Part shown: in pieces, positions 46,409 through 55,094 of the stretch
How the letters are laid out: each line of letters begins with the position of its first letter
Numbering within the stretch: position 1 is the first letter of the stretch
Assembly: GCF_000504165.1 (NCBI RefSeq)
Contig: NZ_KI632505.1
Coordinates: 124,001-188,000, forward strand
DNA from: Bacillus sp. FJAT-14578
GTDB taxonomy: Bacteria; Bacillota; Bacilli; Bacillales; Bacillaceae_H
Direction: 5' to 3'
DNA: 64,000 nucleotides
Position numbers and translations under genes: made by a program
Notes under the pieces: generated by a model
The model's database searches: none
What the model was told of the DNA's origin: nothing
The model's input: the letters and a program-made list of their open reading frames with translations, nothing else

Positions 46409-46933
46409 ATGGGAACCAATCACCCCAATATTGTCAATCCTGTTCCCCTAAAATTCAATTGCATCAAACCATGTCCCCCCCCCCAACCGAAAACTCCCAA
46501 AACTCCTTGTTGCACTTTTATATTAGAACATAAAACTCAGTTGGTTCCTCCTGCAAAAAAGGGAACGACAAAGGTAAAAAAGGAACTATTCGCCGAGATT
46601 GAAAAAGTATGCAGCGATGTCATCGTCATTTGCGGATTTCTCCGTAAAACCATCACTTATACTGCCATTGAATATGATTGCGAAATTCGGAACCATACAA
46701 TCGTGGACGAAGTCCCTTTTCAATGTCTAATAGATGTGAAGACACATAAAGGAGAAAAATTTAAAATTGCAGAGAAAAAAATCCTTTCCAAAGTCTTCGG
46801 GGAAGAAACAAATTTCGGTAAAGACCAAAATGGAGATTTGAAGCTGGCATTTAGATTCAAGGAGAAGGATATCATAAAAATTTGTGTGAAAAAGAAACAA
46901 AAGAAAAAGAAGAAAAAGAAAAAACATTGTTGA
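46409..46933 (+). CDS. Divergent CCQV-module protein with poly-Lys tail
   Basis: 174 residues from ATG 46409 (GGTGAAAGG just upstream). The module is recognisable but diverged: TPCCTFILEHKTQLVPPAKK, VIVICGFLRKTITYTAIE, VPFQCLIDV. It loses the GFAVLCEG block and ends in a very basic tail of about 13 Lys/Gln residues before HC. A CATAATTTA box at 46361 matches a sigma-K -10, with AC only 14 bases before. The basic tail could pair with acidic neighbours or sulfated glycan, which is speculation. Confidence 0.68.
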   Translation: MGTNHPNIVNPVPLKFNCIKPCPPPQPKTPKTPCCTFILEHKTQLVPPAKKGTTKVKKELFAEIEKVCSDVIVICGFLRKTITYTAIEYDCEIRNHTIVDEVPFQCLIDVKTHKGEKFKIAEKKILSKVFGEETNFGKDQNGDLKLAFRFKEKDIIKICVKKKQKKKKKKKKHC

Positions 46934-47005
46934 CGATAACCGACCGCTGGATCACTTAGAACGCAAGTAAGAAAAAGGACATGGAAAAGGAGGAAAGAGA
47001 ACGCC

Positions 47006-47701
47006 ATGGATAAGATTTGCATAAGAGTCCCAAAAGTTTTTGACTGGGTAAGAAAAAGAATCGAATTGCCTACTATTTGCTTCGATAAACTTGCTCCTAA
47101 CGATCATAAAGATTGGGAAAACCATTGCGACGATTTTAGCGATGACCCCTGTCGCTTACTAAAATGCGGAAAAGCATTTATTGAGTGTTTTTTGAGCGAT
47201 TCAGAGGGAAATCCATTAGATCCGGCCAAAAAAAACTCATTTATCTGTTCATCGGAGATTCTAGAAGGAAGAGATGTGATAGGAACATTACCCTCTTGTG
47301 AAAAAACTAGATTACAAAGGGTAAAAGTAACGATTAAAGGCTTTATCGTGATCGAAATCTTAAATGTATTCGGTTTTCCGATTTGTACCTCGAACCCCAT
47401 TCCGTTTTCAGTAACAGAAACATTTTTTTTATGTGCACCCAAGGGAACGAATGCAGAGTGCGAAGTGACATTTTTTAGGTGTGATACCAACTTAATTTGC
47501 TCTGAACATCATTGTTTTGAGCAGTTGGATATTTCCATTGTGATTTGCGTCGATGTACAGACCACAGCAGAGATTAAACTAGAATTAGATGCCGCACTTT
47601 GTGAAATCCGTGAAGATTTGCCCCCGGAACTTATTGAATGTCCACCGGCAGATCCACCGCCTCAATGTCCGGAGTTGTTTCCAGTCAAGAAAAAATCATA
47701 A
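47006..47701 (+). CDS. FDWV-family spore-type protein, copy 2
   Basis: 231 residues after AAAAGGAGGAAAG. It aligns with the 13459 gene: ICIRVPKVFDWVRKR, ECFLSDSEGNPLDP, VTIKGFIVIEILNVFG, PFSVTETFFLCAPKGT. It has many Cys and a Pro-rich tail. No signal peptide and no known family name. It follows the poly-Lys module gene by 72 bases on the same strand, possibly co-transcribed. Confidence 0.7.
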   Translation: MDKICIRVPKVFDWVRKRIELPTICFDKLAPNDHKDWENHCDDFSDDPCRLLKCGKAFIECFLSDSEGNPLDPAKKNSFICSSEILEGRDVIGTLPSCEKTRLQRVKVTIKGFIVIEILNVFGFPICTSNPIPFSVTETFFLCAPKGTNAECEVTFFRCDTNLICSEHHCFEQLDISIVICVDVQTTAEIKLELDAALCEIREDLPPELIECPPADPPPQCPELFPVKKKS

Positions 47702-47782
47702 GGCTCTTTTCGTAACATGGTTTCTTTTGATTCCTCTTTTCAGAACAAGTAATGTAAAAGGGCAAATGAATGGGTCACAGGA

Positions 47783-47830
47783 GCAAATAATGCGGCATGA
47801 GTGCAAAGCACTCATGCCGCATTATTTGCT
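47783..47830. terminator. Strong terminator hairpin
   Basis: AAATAATGCGGCATGAGTGC pairs with GCACTCATGCCGCATTATTT, a 20-base stem around a 2-base loop. Confidence 0.75.
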
Positions 47831-47973
47831 TGGATTGACTTTTACTAGACGAAGGCTGTTCAAAATGACAAGCAAAGGCGGCACAAGCTCCGCAGTCCAT
47901 TCCTTCTAAAAAATAAAAGGTATGGAAGATAAACCATTCCACAGTTTATCCATCCATGCCTGTTGACAATCTC

Positions 47974-48696
47974 TTAAAAGAAAAACAAATACATTTTAAT
48001 CAATAGCAAACCAAGAAGTGCCGTACCGGCAAAACGAAAGAGGCTCATTTCACGAAAGGACTTCCATAACATCTCATTTATCGTGACATAGCCGAACGTT
48101 CCGATGGCTGTTCCCGCCAATAATGCGTTAAGCTTTACCGATTCCATTTGTATTTCGTTTCCTGCCAAAACACTCATGCCCAACGTTCCCGCTAATAACA
48201 GTATAATACATAAGAAAAACCACTCATTAACTTTAGAGGCAGAAAGAGACACGATTAACGCCACTCCTTCCGGCACTTGATGAAGAATGAAGGCTGTCAA
48301 AAAAGAGGTCGTTAGAAAAGATTCATAGCCGATAGTAATCCCTATATTTAATCCCGCTGGAATTGTATGAAGGGCGATGGCCATAAAAAGAAGAAAAGGC
48401 CCTAATTGTTCATGGGCAGAATGAGTATGTTTATGTAAATGAGATTCAAGTAAAACCATGATGATATAACCGTTGATCATTCCTATGAGAATCCCTGTTG
48501 TATGATAATAATGGAGAGAATGAGGAATAATCTCCAAACCCAATAAACCGAACAGCATTCCCCCGCAGCAGCTATACACATCATGAACGCTCCTTTTCAA
48601 AAGCGAGCAAATCAATTTGCCGACTACTCCTCCAATCGCCAACCCCACTAACGAAGCAGCCATTAGCCAGACTGTAAATCCCCCTGCTCCCGACAA
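47974..48696 (-). CDS. ZIP-family metal transporter
   Basis: About 240 residues with eight hydrophobic segments. Metal-site motifs are HTIPAGLNIGITIG in helix 4 and HQVPEGVALIVS in helix 5, plus a His-rich loop (HLHKHTHSAHEQ). It should carry zinc or a similar divalent metal. The start is uncertain: TTG 48696 has GGGGGGA 7 bases upstream; GTG 48726 has no site. Confidence 0.82.
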   Translation of the reverse strand: MSGAGGFTVWLMAASLVGLAIGGVVGKLICSLLKRSVHDVYSCCGGMLFGLLGLEIIPHSLHYYHTTGILIGMINGYIIMVLLESHLHKHTHSAHEQLGPFLLFMAIALHTIPAGLNIGITIGYESFLTTSFLTAFILHQVPEGVALIVSLSASKVNEWFFLCIILLLAGTLGMSVLAGNEIQMESVKLNALLAGTAIGTFGYVTINEMLWKSFREMSLFRFAGTALLGLLLIKMYLFFF

Positions 48697-48914
48697 CTTG
48701 TATCCCCCCACTCCATCTTCTATCACTATGTCTATTCAGGAAATGGGGACGAGATACATAGGTTGCCAGTTGTTTGAAATATCTTTGCAAAACAAATAAT
48801 CGAGCAGCAGGTGGTTGCAGAACAAATGAAGCTGATAAGACAACAATTGAAAGATGCATTATTGGTGATTTAATCTCATGAAGGCTTAGCATTTGACTCG
48901 GTTCAGAATGCTTA

Positions 48915-48955
48915 TAAAAGCAGGGCAAACCTACGAATGTTTGCCCCGCTTTGTT
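48915..48955 (-). terminator. Terminator after ydhK
   Basis: On the minus strand AAAGCGGGGCAAAC pairs with GTTTGCCCTGCTTTT around ATTCGTAG. Confidence 0.75.
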
Positions 48956-48961
48956 ATAACT

Positions 48962-49570
48962 TTATTTCTTTGAAAGTTCACTTTCTGTTACCCATTTATG
49001 ATTGGTCACCTTTTCTCCACCGGTTGTCGGTGTGTAATCCACCATATAAACCGTCGTTTGTTCGGCTGAGTCGATGACAGCCGTTGCCCCCTTCATCCCT
49101 TTCATATGGTCAGCCTCTGTGATTAATTCCGCCCCTGGTTCATACGCTTCATCACCTGCATTTTGAATCTCTTCGTGAATTATCCACTTATGATTGGTCA
49201 CTCTTTCTCCGCCAGTTGTCGGGTTATATGAGATGGCATAAGCTATCGTGTCAAAAGCCCCTACAATCGTTGCCTCAGCACCATTCATCCCTTCCATATG
49301 ATCTGTTTTCAAAATCGCTTTGTCTCCGACTTTATAGGTTGGATTCTCGGCTTCCTTTAAGCCTTCAGGAACTTCACCTGAACTGGAATGATTCATCTCT
49401 TCATGATTCATTTCTTCATGGCTCTCATTGATTGCCTTTTCTTCCTGCTTTGGTTCTTCTCCCTGTTCCATGTTTGCCTGGTCGTTCTCCTGATTATCAT
49501 TGGAACATGCCCCTAAAAATAGAGCCGTGACAATGGTAAGCAGGGATAGGGTGATACGTTTCGTTTTCAT
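48962..49570 (-). CDS. ydhK: YdhK-like (DUF1541) lipoprotein
   Basis: 202 residues with a lipobox (LGAC near residue 21). After an acidic, His/Met-containing linker (HEEMNHEEMNHSSSG), two copies of the DUF1541 unit follow, each with DHM(E/K)GM and PTTGGE(R/K)VTNHKW. Such proteins occur in copper/envelope clusters; function is not established. A TGCA-N7-TGCA direct repeat lies 51 bases upstream. Confidence 0.85.
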   Translation of the reverse strand: MKTKRITLSLLTIVTALFLGACSNDNQENDQANMEQGEEPKQEEKAINESHEEMNHEEMNHSSSGEVPEGLKEAENPTYKVGDKAILKTDHMEGMNGAEATIVGAFDTIAYAISYNPTTGGERVTNHKWIIHEEIQNAGDEAYEPGAELITEADHMKGMKGATAVIDSAEQTTVYMVDYTPTTGGEKVTNHKWVTESELSKK

Positions 49571-49620
49571 ACCCTTCTCCTCCTATATGCTTGGTTTACT
49601 TTTATGGTACGACAAAAATG

Positions 49621-49635
49621 TGCAGAAATTATGCA
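49621..49635 (-). promoter_or_regulatory. Direct repeat TGCA-N7-TGCA before ydhK
   Basis: On the minus strand CTGCA-N6-CTGCACATTTTTGT precedes TACCAT, a possible -10. The block after the second repeat is identical to the one before the multicopper oxidase. The 11-base period is typical of OmpR/PhoB-family regulators. Confidence 0.6.
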
Positions 49636-49650
49636 GTTACTCTTTTCTAT

Positions 49651-50586
49651 TTATTCCTTCACAGTCTTCCCTTTTTCCACGATGGGACTCCAGCTTTGTC
49701 CTCCATCCTGTGTCAAAAAGATATCATTCTTGATCGTCACCATGCTCATCTCTTGTTCATTGTGTGGATTCACACTAATATACAAGATGAAGTTATCCTC
49801 GCTTATACCCGGGATTTTTACATCTTGTTTCTCTTTATTGCCAAGTTCTTGTCTTATTACCCTCACCTTTTGTCCATCAGCGACGGCGTAAAGCATATAG
49901 TCCTTTTGAATAGACAAAGAAGTCACATTTGCTTTGTCAGAAATGAGATTAAAGGTGTTTCCATAATCCTTCGATAGGTAAATCCCTTCAGGCGTTGCGA
50001 TCCCTATTGTTTCCGGACTCGTTGGATGAGCCGTTATTTGATTGGCGGAGGATGCCGCCATGTTGCGGAGCTGCGATTTTTTCCACGTTTCACCTTTGTC
50101 TAAAGAGTAATAGAGCCCTTGTTCCATTTCAGAGTTGGGATGTTCATTTACTACATATATGGCATCACTCTCATAACCAGCTGCAACATAGTGAAAGTCG
50201 CTTTCTCCGTAAAATCCAAGCTTTTTGAGCGATTTACCCCCATCCGAGCTTTGAACAAGCCCTAAAGGATTTTCTAAATCACTTCCTTCTTCAGGATGCC
50301 CGCTTGCATAGAATCCCTCTTGGACCGCTTGAAATCCCATATAATCATGATTATTTCTAGTGGTTTCATACCATTTTCCATTTCGGTAAATTTTCAAGCC
50401 AGAGTGAGTGGCTAAATACAGCCCTTCATCATTACCCGGATATCCTGCACCATGAATGTGCTCGATGGTTTCCGCTGGGGCTTCTTTAAGAAATGATTCA
50501 TTTTGTGGTACCTCCTTCTCTTTAGTGGAACACGCGCTTAAAATGACGGTTGTCATCGTGATAATAGCAAGCATACGTTTCATCAT
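49651..50586 (-). CDS. F510_1955-type beta-propeller lipoprotein
   Basis: 311 residues with a lipobox (LSAC near residue 18). Repeated BNR/sortilin-like blades (SSDGGKSLKKLGF, SLDKGETWKKSQL, SKDYGNTFNLIS, TQDGGQSWSPIV) match proteins called F510_1955-family glycosyl hydrolases, though no hydrolase activity is proven. HIHGAGYPGNDEGLYLATH is a family signature. It often accompanies copper genes. A related TGCA repeat lies about 50 bases upstream. Confidence 0.83.
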   Translation of the reverse strand: MMKRMLAIITMTTVILSACSTKEKEVPQNESFLKEAPAETIEHIHGAGYPGNDEGLYLATHSGLKIYRNGKWYETTRNNHDYMGFQAVQEGFYASGHPEEGSDLENPLGLVQSSDGGKSLKKLGFYGESDFHYVAAGYESDAIYVVNEHPNSEMEQGLYYSLDKGETWKKSQLRNMAASSANQITAHPTSPETIGIATPEGIYLSKDYGNTFNLISDKANVTSLSIQKDYMLYAVADGQKVRVIRQELGNKEKQDVKIPGISEDNFILYISVNPHNEQEMSMVTIKNDIFLTQDGGQSWSPIVEKGKTVKE

Positions 50587-50637
50587 CTCTTGCTCCCTCC
50601 ATTACATAGCCTATCTTTTTATTTTACGAATAAATTG

Positions 50638-50652
50638 TGCAGTTTTTATCAA
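50638..50652 (-). promoter_or_regulatory. Degenerate direct repeat before the F510_1955 gene
   Basis: On the minus strand CTTGA-N6-CTGCACAATTTATTCG precedes TAAAAT. The second half matches the ydhK and oxidase sites; the first half has changed. Confidence 0.5.
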
Positions 50653-50676
50653 GAAATGAAAATAAGAGAATGTGTC

Positions 50677-50772
50677 AAAAGGGTAAAGATCAACCTTTTT
50701 GACACATTCTCCTGAAAGGCCCCGTCATGAAAACCCAGTAAAACCAAGGATTTCGTAACGGGACCTTTCAGT
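50677..50772. repeat. Hairpin pair including dispersed repeat copy 2
   Basis: TGTGTCAAAAGG...CCTTTTTGACACA (50675-50708) is followed by TGAAAGGCCCCGT...ACGGGACCTTTCA (50713-50771). The second hairpin is related to 17451-17503. Confidence 0.6.
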
Positions 50773-50822
50773 AAAAATTCTTTTTTGTGATTGATCAAAG
50801 GCTTATGGGACATCTTCTCCTG

Positions 50823-50948
50823 TTACTGATTCAAAAGATAGTTTAATAAAAAAGCAGCTGCCACGATTAACATCCAGATTATCATGTACGCCATTTTACT
50901 TCTTTGACTCGTATTTTTATTATTCTTATCTCCACCGCAGCAACCCAT
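50823..50948 (-). CDS. 41-residue membrane peptide
   Basis: From ATG 50948 after GGAGAGG, the frame encodes MGCCGGDKNNKNTSQRSK, then one membrane helix (MIIWMLIVAAAFLLNYLL). The CC pair near the N-terminus could bind metal. It lies between envelope/copper-type genes. Family unknown. Confidence 0.65.
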   Translation of the reverse strand: MGCCGGDKNNKNTSQRSKMAYMIIWMLIVAAAFLLNYLLNQ

Positions 50949-51069
50949 TGTTCCTCTCCTTTTTCTATTCTATCTGGTGCTTAAACTTCTCACTGTAGTT
51001 CCCTCATGAATCTCTCTTTATTTACTTTTGAGATCATTTATATCCACTCATTAAAAATGTAACACTTTC

Positions 51070-51084
51070 TGCAAACAATCTGCA
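51070..51084 (+). promoter_or_regulatory. Direct repeat TGCA-N7-TGCA before the multicopper oxidase
   Basis: CTGCA-N6-CTGCACATTTTTGT precedes TACATT, a possible -10; the gene starts 50 bases further on. Confidence 0.6.
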
Positions 51085-51133
51085 CATTTTTGTTTTACAT
51101 TGTGTTTAAAGCATTATATGGGGGTGTGTTAAG

Positions 51134-52747
51134 ATGAAAAAGTTTTTAGCGGCTTCAGCCATTAGTTTACTTGCTGTTATTGCGACGGCTTGTTCCGACT
51201 CTGAAGAAAGTATGGGCGGGCACGATATGTCCAATATGAATCATGATACACAACAAGAAGCGTCAAATGATCAAGAAACGAAGTCTGATGGTCAATCTCT
51301 TCCAAACACAATCAAAACTGCAGTGAAAACCGGCAATGGATTTACCATTACGGCAAAGGAAGCAGTCAATCAGTTTAATTCAAAAACAAGTCTTCCCGTA
51401 TGGACATTCGATGGCTCCGTACCGGGCTCCCAGATTCGTGTGAAAGAAGGAGAAAAAGTAAAAGTGAATCTTAAAAACGAGCTGTCGGAACCCGTTACGA
51501 TTCACTGGCACGGTGTACCTGTTCCCAATGATCAGGATGGGATTCCCGGTGTTACAATGAATGCCGTTCAGCCTGGGGAAACATTTACGTATGAGTTTGT
51601 CGCATCTGTTCCTGGAACTTATTGGTACCATTCCCACCAGGACAGCGTGAATCAAATTGATAAAGGGTTGTATGGAACCTTCATTGTAGAAGCAAAAGAG
51701 GAAAATGTAGATAAAGATTATACCCTTGTATTGGATGAGTGGATTTCCTCTTCTGAAGAAACGATGGAAGGCATGGATCACGATATGGAGGGTATGGACC
51801 ATAGCAGCATGGGAAGCAGCTCTGAAGAAAACGGAATGGAAGATATGAACCACTCGAATATGAACATGCAGGGGCACGATATGACCATGTATGATTTATA
51901 TACGATAAATGGAAAAAGCGGCGAATCAACTGAAGCCTTGAAAGTATCAAAAGGTGACAAAGTTAAAATTCGCTTAGTGAATGCCGGATACATGTCTCAC
52001 AAAATCCATTTACATGGTCATGACTTCAAGATCACTTCAACTGACGGACAGCCCATCCAAAATCCTGCTGAAATCAAGGATCAACTTGTAACGATTGCCC
52101 CAGGCGAGCGCTACGATTTAGAATTTACGGCGGATAACCCGGGGACTTGGTTTATTGAATCGCATGATGAAAATGAAGCAGCCAAGAATATGGCGGCTAA
52201 AATAGTTTATGATGGCACTCAAGCTGGAAACGACAAGCAAAATTATCAAGACAAGCTGCCGGAAGTTGATGTAACAGCTTACGGAAAAAACAGCAATGGT
52301 TTATTCTCGCTTCAACAAAAATACGATGTGGAATACACCATGGATTTAGGCACTGCGATGAATGATCAAGGCATGGTTTACACGATCAATGGAAAAACGT
52401 TCCCTGATACGGAACCGCTTAATGTCAAAAAAGATGATCTTATTAAAGTCACCTTGAAAAATACTTCGCCAATGGATGACCATCCTATGCACTTGCACGG
52501 ACATTTCTTCCAAGTGTTAAGTAAAAATGGCCAGCCAATTCAAGGTTCTCCTTTGATGAAGGATACTCTCAACCTTAAACCGGGTGAAGAATATGTGGTT
52601 GCCTTTAAAGCAGATAACCCCGGAAACTGGATGTTCCACTGTCATGATCTGCATCATGCATCAGCCGGGATGGTGACAGAACTTAAATACACTGATTATC
52701 AATCAGACTTCATTCCAGATCCAAATGCAAACAACATGCCGGAATAA
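51134..52747 (+). CDS. Multicopper oxidase lipoprotein
   Basis: 537 residues with a lipobox (ATAC near residue 20). The cupredoxin domains carry all four copper motifs: HWHG, HSH, HPMHLHGH and HCHDLHHASAGM. A Met/His-rich insert (about 215-260: MEGMDHDMEGMDHSSM, MNMQGHDM) may bind Cu(I). It probably oxidises Cu(I) or organic substrates at the outer membrane face and protects against copper. Confidence 0.92.
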   Translation: MKKFLAASAISLLAVIATACSDSEESMGGHDMSNMNHDTQQEASNDQETKSDGQSLPNTIKTAVKTGNGFTITAKEAVNQFNSKTSLPVWTFDGSVPGSQIRVKEGEKVKVNLKNELSEPVTIHWHGVPVPNDQDGIPGVTMNAVQPGETFTYEFVASVPGTYWYHSHQDSVNQIDKGLYGTFIVEAKEENVDKDYTLVLDEWISSSEETMEGMDHDMEGMDHSSMGSSSEENGMEDMNHSNMNMQGHDMTMYDLYTINGKSGESTEALKVSKGDKVKIRLVNAGYMSHKIHLHGHDFKITSTDGQPIQNPAEIKDQLVTIAPGERYDLEFTADNPGTWFIESHDENEAAKNMAAKIVYDGTQAGNDKQNYQDKLPEVDVTAYGKNSNGLFSLQQKYDVEYTMDLGTAMNDQGMVYTINGKTFPDTEPLNVKKDDLIKVTLKNTSPMDDHPMHLHGHFFQVLSKNGQPIQGSPLMKDTLNLKPGEEYVVAFKADNPGNWMFHCHDLHHASAGMVTELKYTDYQSDFIPDPNANNMPE

Positions 52748-52800
52748 TGATAATAACGATGTTAAGTAAATGAATAGTTGTGCCATTCATCGTTCTATAG

Positions 52801-52841
52801 TGGGGAAGGGGGCAGGTTTTATACACCTGCCCCCTTCCCTG
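52801..52841. terminator. Convergent terminator
   Basis: GGGGAAGGGGGCAGGT pairs with ACCTGCCCCCTTCCC; it separates the oxidase from the HMA gene. Confidence 0.8.
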
Positions 52842-52846
52842 TCTTA

Positions 52847-53053
52847 TTAGTCAACAACATACCCTTTATTCACAACTACTTCTTTTAACTGCTGTATCGT
52901 CACTTCATTTTCGTCGTATTTTACATGAAGTCGTTTATTCGAGAAATCCACTGTAGCTTCACCTACTCCATTGACTTGTGAGACACTTGTTTCAATTTTA
53001 TTCACGCAGCTTCTGCATGACATTCCTTTAATATTCATGATGGCTTCTTTCAT
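52847..53053 (-). CDS. CopZ-like heavy-metal-associated domain protein
   Basis: 68 residues forming a single HMA domain: MNIKGMSCRSCVNKIETS with the CxxC pair, and the beta-alpha-beta end NKGYVVD. CopZ-type chaperones carry Cu(I). No copA or csoR is adjacent; it follows the DoxX gene on the same strand. Confidence 0.88.
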   Translation of the reverse strand: MKEAIMNIKGMSCRSCVNKIETSVSQVNGVGEATVDFSNKRLHVKYDENEVTIQQLKEVVVNKGYVVD

Positions 53054-53110
53054 CGTTCATTCGCTCCCTTTTTTTCAATTGGTCATGTTAAAGTCTTTAA
53101 ATGAAATTCA

Positions 53111-53506
53111 TTAATAGTTTGATGCTTTCATATTGGATTGCTTCTGCAATGCTTTTTCTTGCTTAACGGAAACAGCGAGAAGTCCGCCGATAATCGCAAT
53201 GTTTTGCAGAAAACTCAAAAATTCAGATGCAGCCTGTTCTGGAGGCATCGCCCAAAAGTTATGGAAAATAAGATTAGTCGGAATCAAAAATAACGCAATT
53301 AGTATGGAAACAAGCTTGGTTTGCTTGCCGAGCATCAGCATGATGCCTCCCCCAAGTTCTACGATAATGGCTCCCGCCAGCAATACAGGAATGAACGGCA
53401 ACCCCTTCATGGCCATCCAGCCTGCTGTGGCTCCCCAATTTAAAATCTTATAAAATCCCATATAAGCAAATACAGCCCCAATCAATATTCGACCGATTTG
53501 ATTCAT
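53111..53506 (-). CDS. DoxX-family membrane protein
   Basis: 131 residues, four membrane helices, from ATG 53506. ILIGAVFAYMGFYKILNWG and FIPVLLAGAIIVELGGGIML match DoxX/YphA-type proteins, often linked to redox or thiol stress. Probably co-transcribed with the HMA gene 57 bases downstream. Confidence 0.82.
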   Translation of the reverse strand: MNQIGRILIGAVFAYMGFYKILNWGATAGWMAMKGLPFIPVLLAGAIIVELGGGIMLMLGKQTKLVSILIALFLIPTNLIFHNFWAMPPEQAASEFLSFLQNIAIIGGLLAVSVKQEKALQKQSNMKASNY

Positions 53507-53569
53507 TTTGATTACACCCTTTCTGTTTGAGATTTCATTTGTTCTTTTCATACGAGGGTATTAAATTAC

Positions 53570-53588
53570 TATACCTATGTATGGTATA
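53570..53588. promoter_or_regulatory. TATACC-N7-GGTATA palindrome
   Basis: A 19-base inverted repeat lies 64 bases before the DoxX start. It resembles, but does not match exactly, CsoR/CstR-type operators. ATACCATACCCCCC occurs before the next gene upstream (about 54273). Confidence 0.35.
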
Positions 53589-53617
53589 TAGACTATTAAA
53601 AAAGGCATCTATTACTT

Positions 53618-54217
53618 TTAATAAACGGTATACGTTTTCCCTGTTTGAGCCCCTTCGACGCTTTTGCGGAAAGCTTGCGCCACCCTGCTGGCAGGCACAG
53701 GTTCAAAGCCTGGAAAATACGGACCATACTTTTCGATCGATTCCACTAAAACATTGGGACTTACATTGTTTATGCGGATACCCCGGGGCATTTCGATAGC
53801 GGCCGCCTGTACGAACCCTTTGACTGCAGCGCAGGCCATCGCGGCCGATACTCCGCCGACAACCGGATCATCCATCGTAATGCCTGTTGTCAACGTAAAA
53901 CTTCCTTGGTCATTGACATAGTTAAGACCAAGCAAGACAATGTTTATTTGTCCTTTTAATTTACTTTGCACAGAGGCCTCATTTTGCTCTGGAGTCATCT
54001 CCAAAAGTGAACCGAAATGAACTTTCCCGGCTGTACAGATGACCGCATCGACTTTGCCGACCGTCTCATACATGGCCATAATACTTTCCGGAGATGTCAT
54101 GTCGACAAACACATCCGCTTCGCCTCGTCCTGCTGAAACGATTTCATGCCGTTCAACCAAATTTCTGTAAACAGCACTGCCAATCGTTCCTGTTGCACCT
54201 ATCATTAATATTCTCAT
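53618..54217 (-). CDS. Short-chain dehydrogenase-like protein lacking the catalytic Tyr
   Basis: 199 residues. The cofactor loop is GATGTIGSAVY, and VDAVICTAGKVHFG, SFTLTTGITMDD and MPRGIRINNVSPNVL are SDR landmarks. At the usual Tyr-x3-Lys site it has CAAVK, so the Tyr is replaced. This subfamily commonly shows that change, so it may have another activity. It stands upstream of the DoxX-HMA pair. Confidence 0.8.
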   Translation of the reverse strand: MRILMIGATGTIGSAVYRNLVERHEIVSAGRGEADVFVDMTSPESIMAMYETVGKVDAVICTAGKVHFGSLLEMTPEQNEASVQSKLKGQINIVLLGLNYVNDQGSFTLTTGITMDDPVVGGVSAAMACAAVKGFVQAAAIEMPRGIRINNVSPNVLVESIEKYGPYFPGFEPVPASRVAQAFRKSVEGAQTGKTYTVY

Positions 54218-54542
54218 TTAAAAATCCCCCTAGCAGTTTGTATTTTAATACAGCTTTCTTCACTTTTTAAAATACCATACCCCCCTTTTGTATATTTGAT
54301 AATAAAAAAATAATCATTCATTTCTTTATGTTAAAAATTTCTATAACTAATTTATACTATACCCCTCTACCCTATGTAAAGTATTTTTTGTTATTTTTTA
54401 CATTTTTATTTAAAATTGGGCAAAAACAAAAAAGTGCCGCTGTCGTCGGACGATTAAAGCGGCGCTTCTTATTAAAAAACCCTTCATATCCTTTATGTAT
54501 TTTCGTACAAGTTCACAGGAAATCGTTTTGGGGATAATAAAC
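54218..54542. other. AT-rich gap with a terminator
   Basis: A terminator at 54431-54471 (AAGTGCCGCT pairs with AGCGGCGCTT) closes the minus-strand operon that ends at 54543. Near 54273 there is ATACCATACCCCCC, a possible regulatory site for the SDR gene. No gene seen. Confidence 0.55.
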
Positions 54543-55094
54543 TTAAGAACTTTTCCATCTTTTAACGAGCGGAATAAGAAGAGCTGCGGACAATGCCAGC
54601 AATACCACTTTCCCTTCCCACGTCCAGTTCAGGACCTGGTGAACGGAATAGGCCTCCAATAAGACGGATGGAAGTTTTCCGATGGCATTGGCCAACAGGA
54701 ACGTTAAGGCATTCACATTTCCTACAGCCGCAAAAAACGTTACAAATCCAGAAGGCACAAACGGCATAAGGCGAAAGGCCACGATTAAATAAAACGCTTC
54801 TTTTCCTGTTGCAGATAAAAGCCTCTGAAGTTTCGGGTACTTTTCGAGCCTCTCTCTTGAAATACCTCTAAATCCTTTCCGGTATAAATAAAAAGCGGCA
54901 CCCGCTCCGATCACTTCGCCTGTAAACGAGAGCAACGTCCCTTTGACAAACCCAAAAAACGCCAAATTGGCTGCCGTTAAAAAAGCACTCGGAATAATTC
55001 CGAAAATGCTAATAATGACATTTGTTCCAAGGCTGATGATAATAGCTAAATGCTCATATTGTTGAAACCACTCCAGCACTAAATCCCCCATCAC
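54543..55094 (-). CDS. TVP38/TMEM64 (DedA-like) membrane protein
   Basis: 183 residues with about five membrane segments. The SNARE-associated/TVP38 domain is seen in IIPSAFLTAANLAFFGFVKG, FRLMPFVPSGFVTFFAA and NAIGKLPSVLLEAYS. It overlaps the response-regulator stop by 4 bases, so it is part of that operon. Family members act on lipids or envelope homeostasis. Confidence 0.85.
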   Translation of the reverse strand: MMGDLVLEWFQQYEHLAIIISLGTNVIISIFGIIPSAFLTAANLAFFGFVKGTLLSFTGEVIGAGAAFYLYRKGFRGISRERLEKYPKLQRLLSATGKEAFYLIVAFRLMPFVPSGFVTFFAAVGNVNALTFLLANAIGKLPSVLLEAYSVHQVLNWTWEGKVVLLALSAALLIPLVKRWKSS

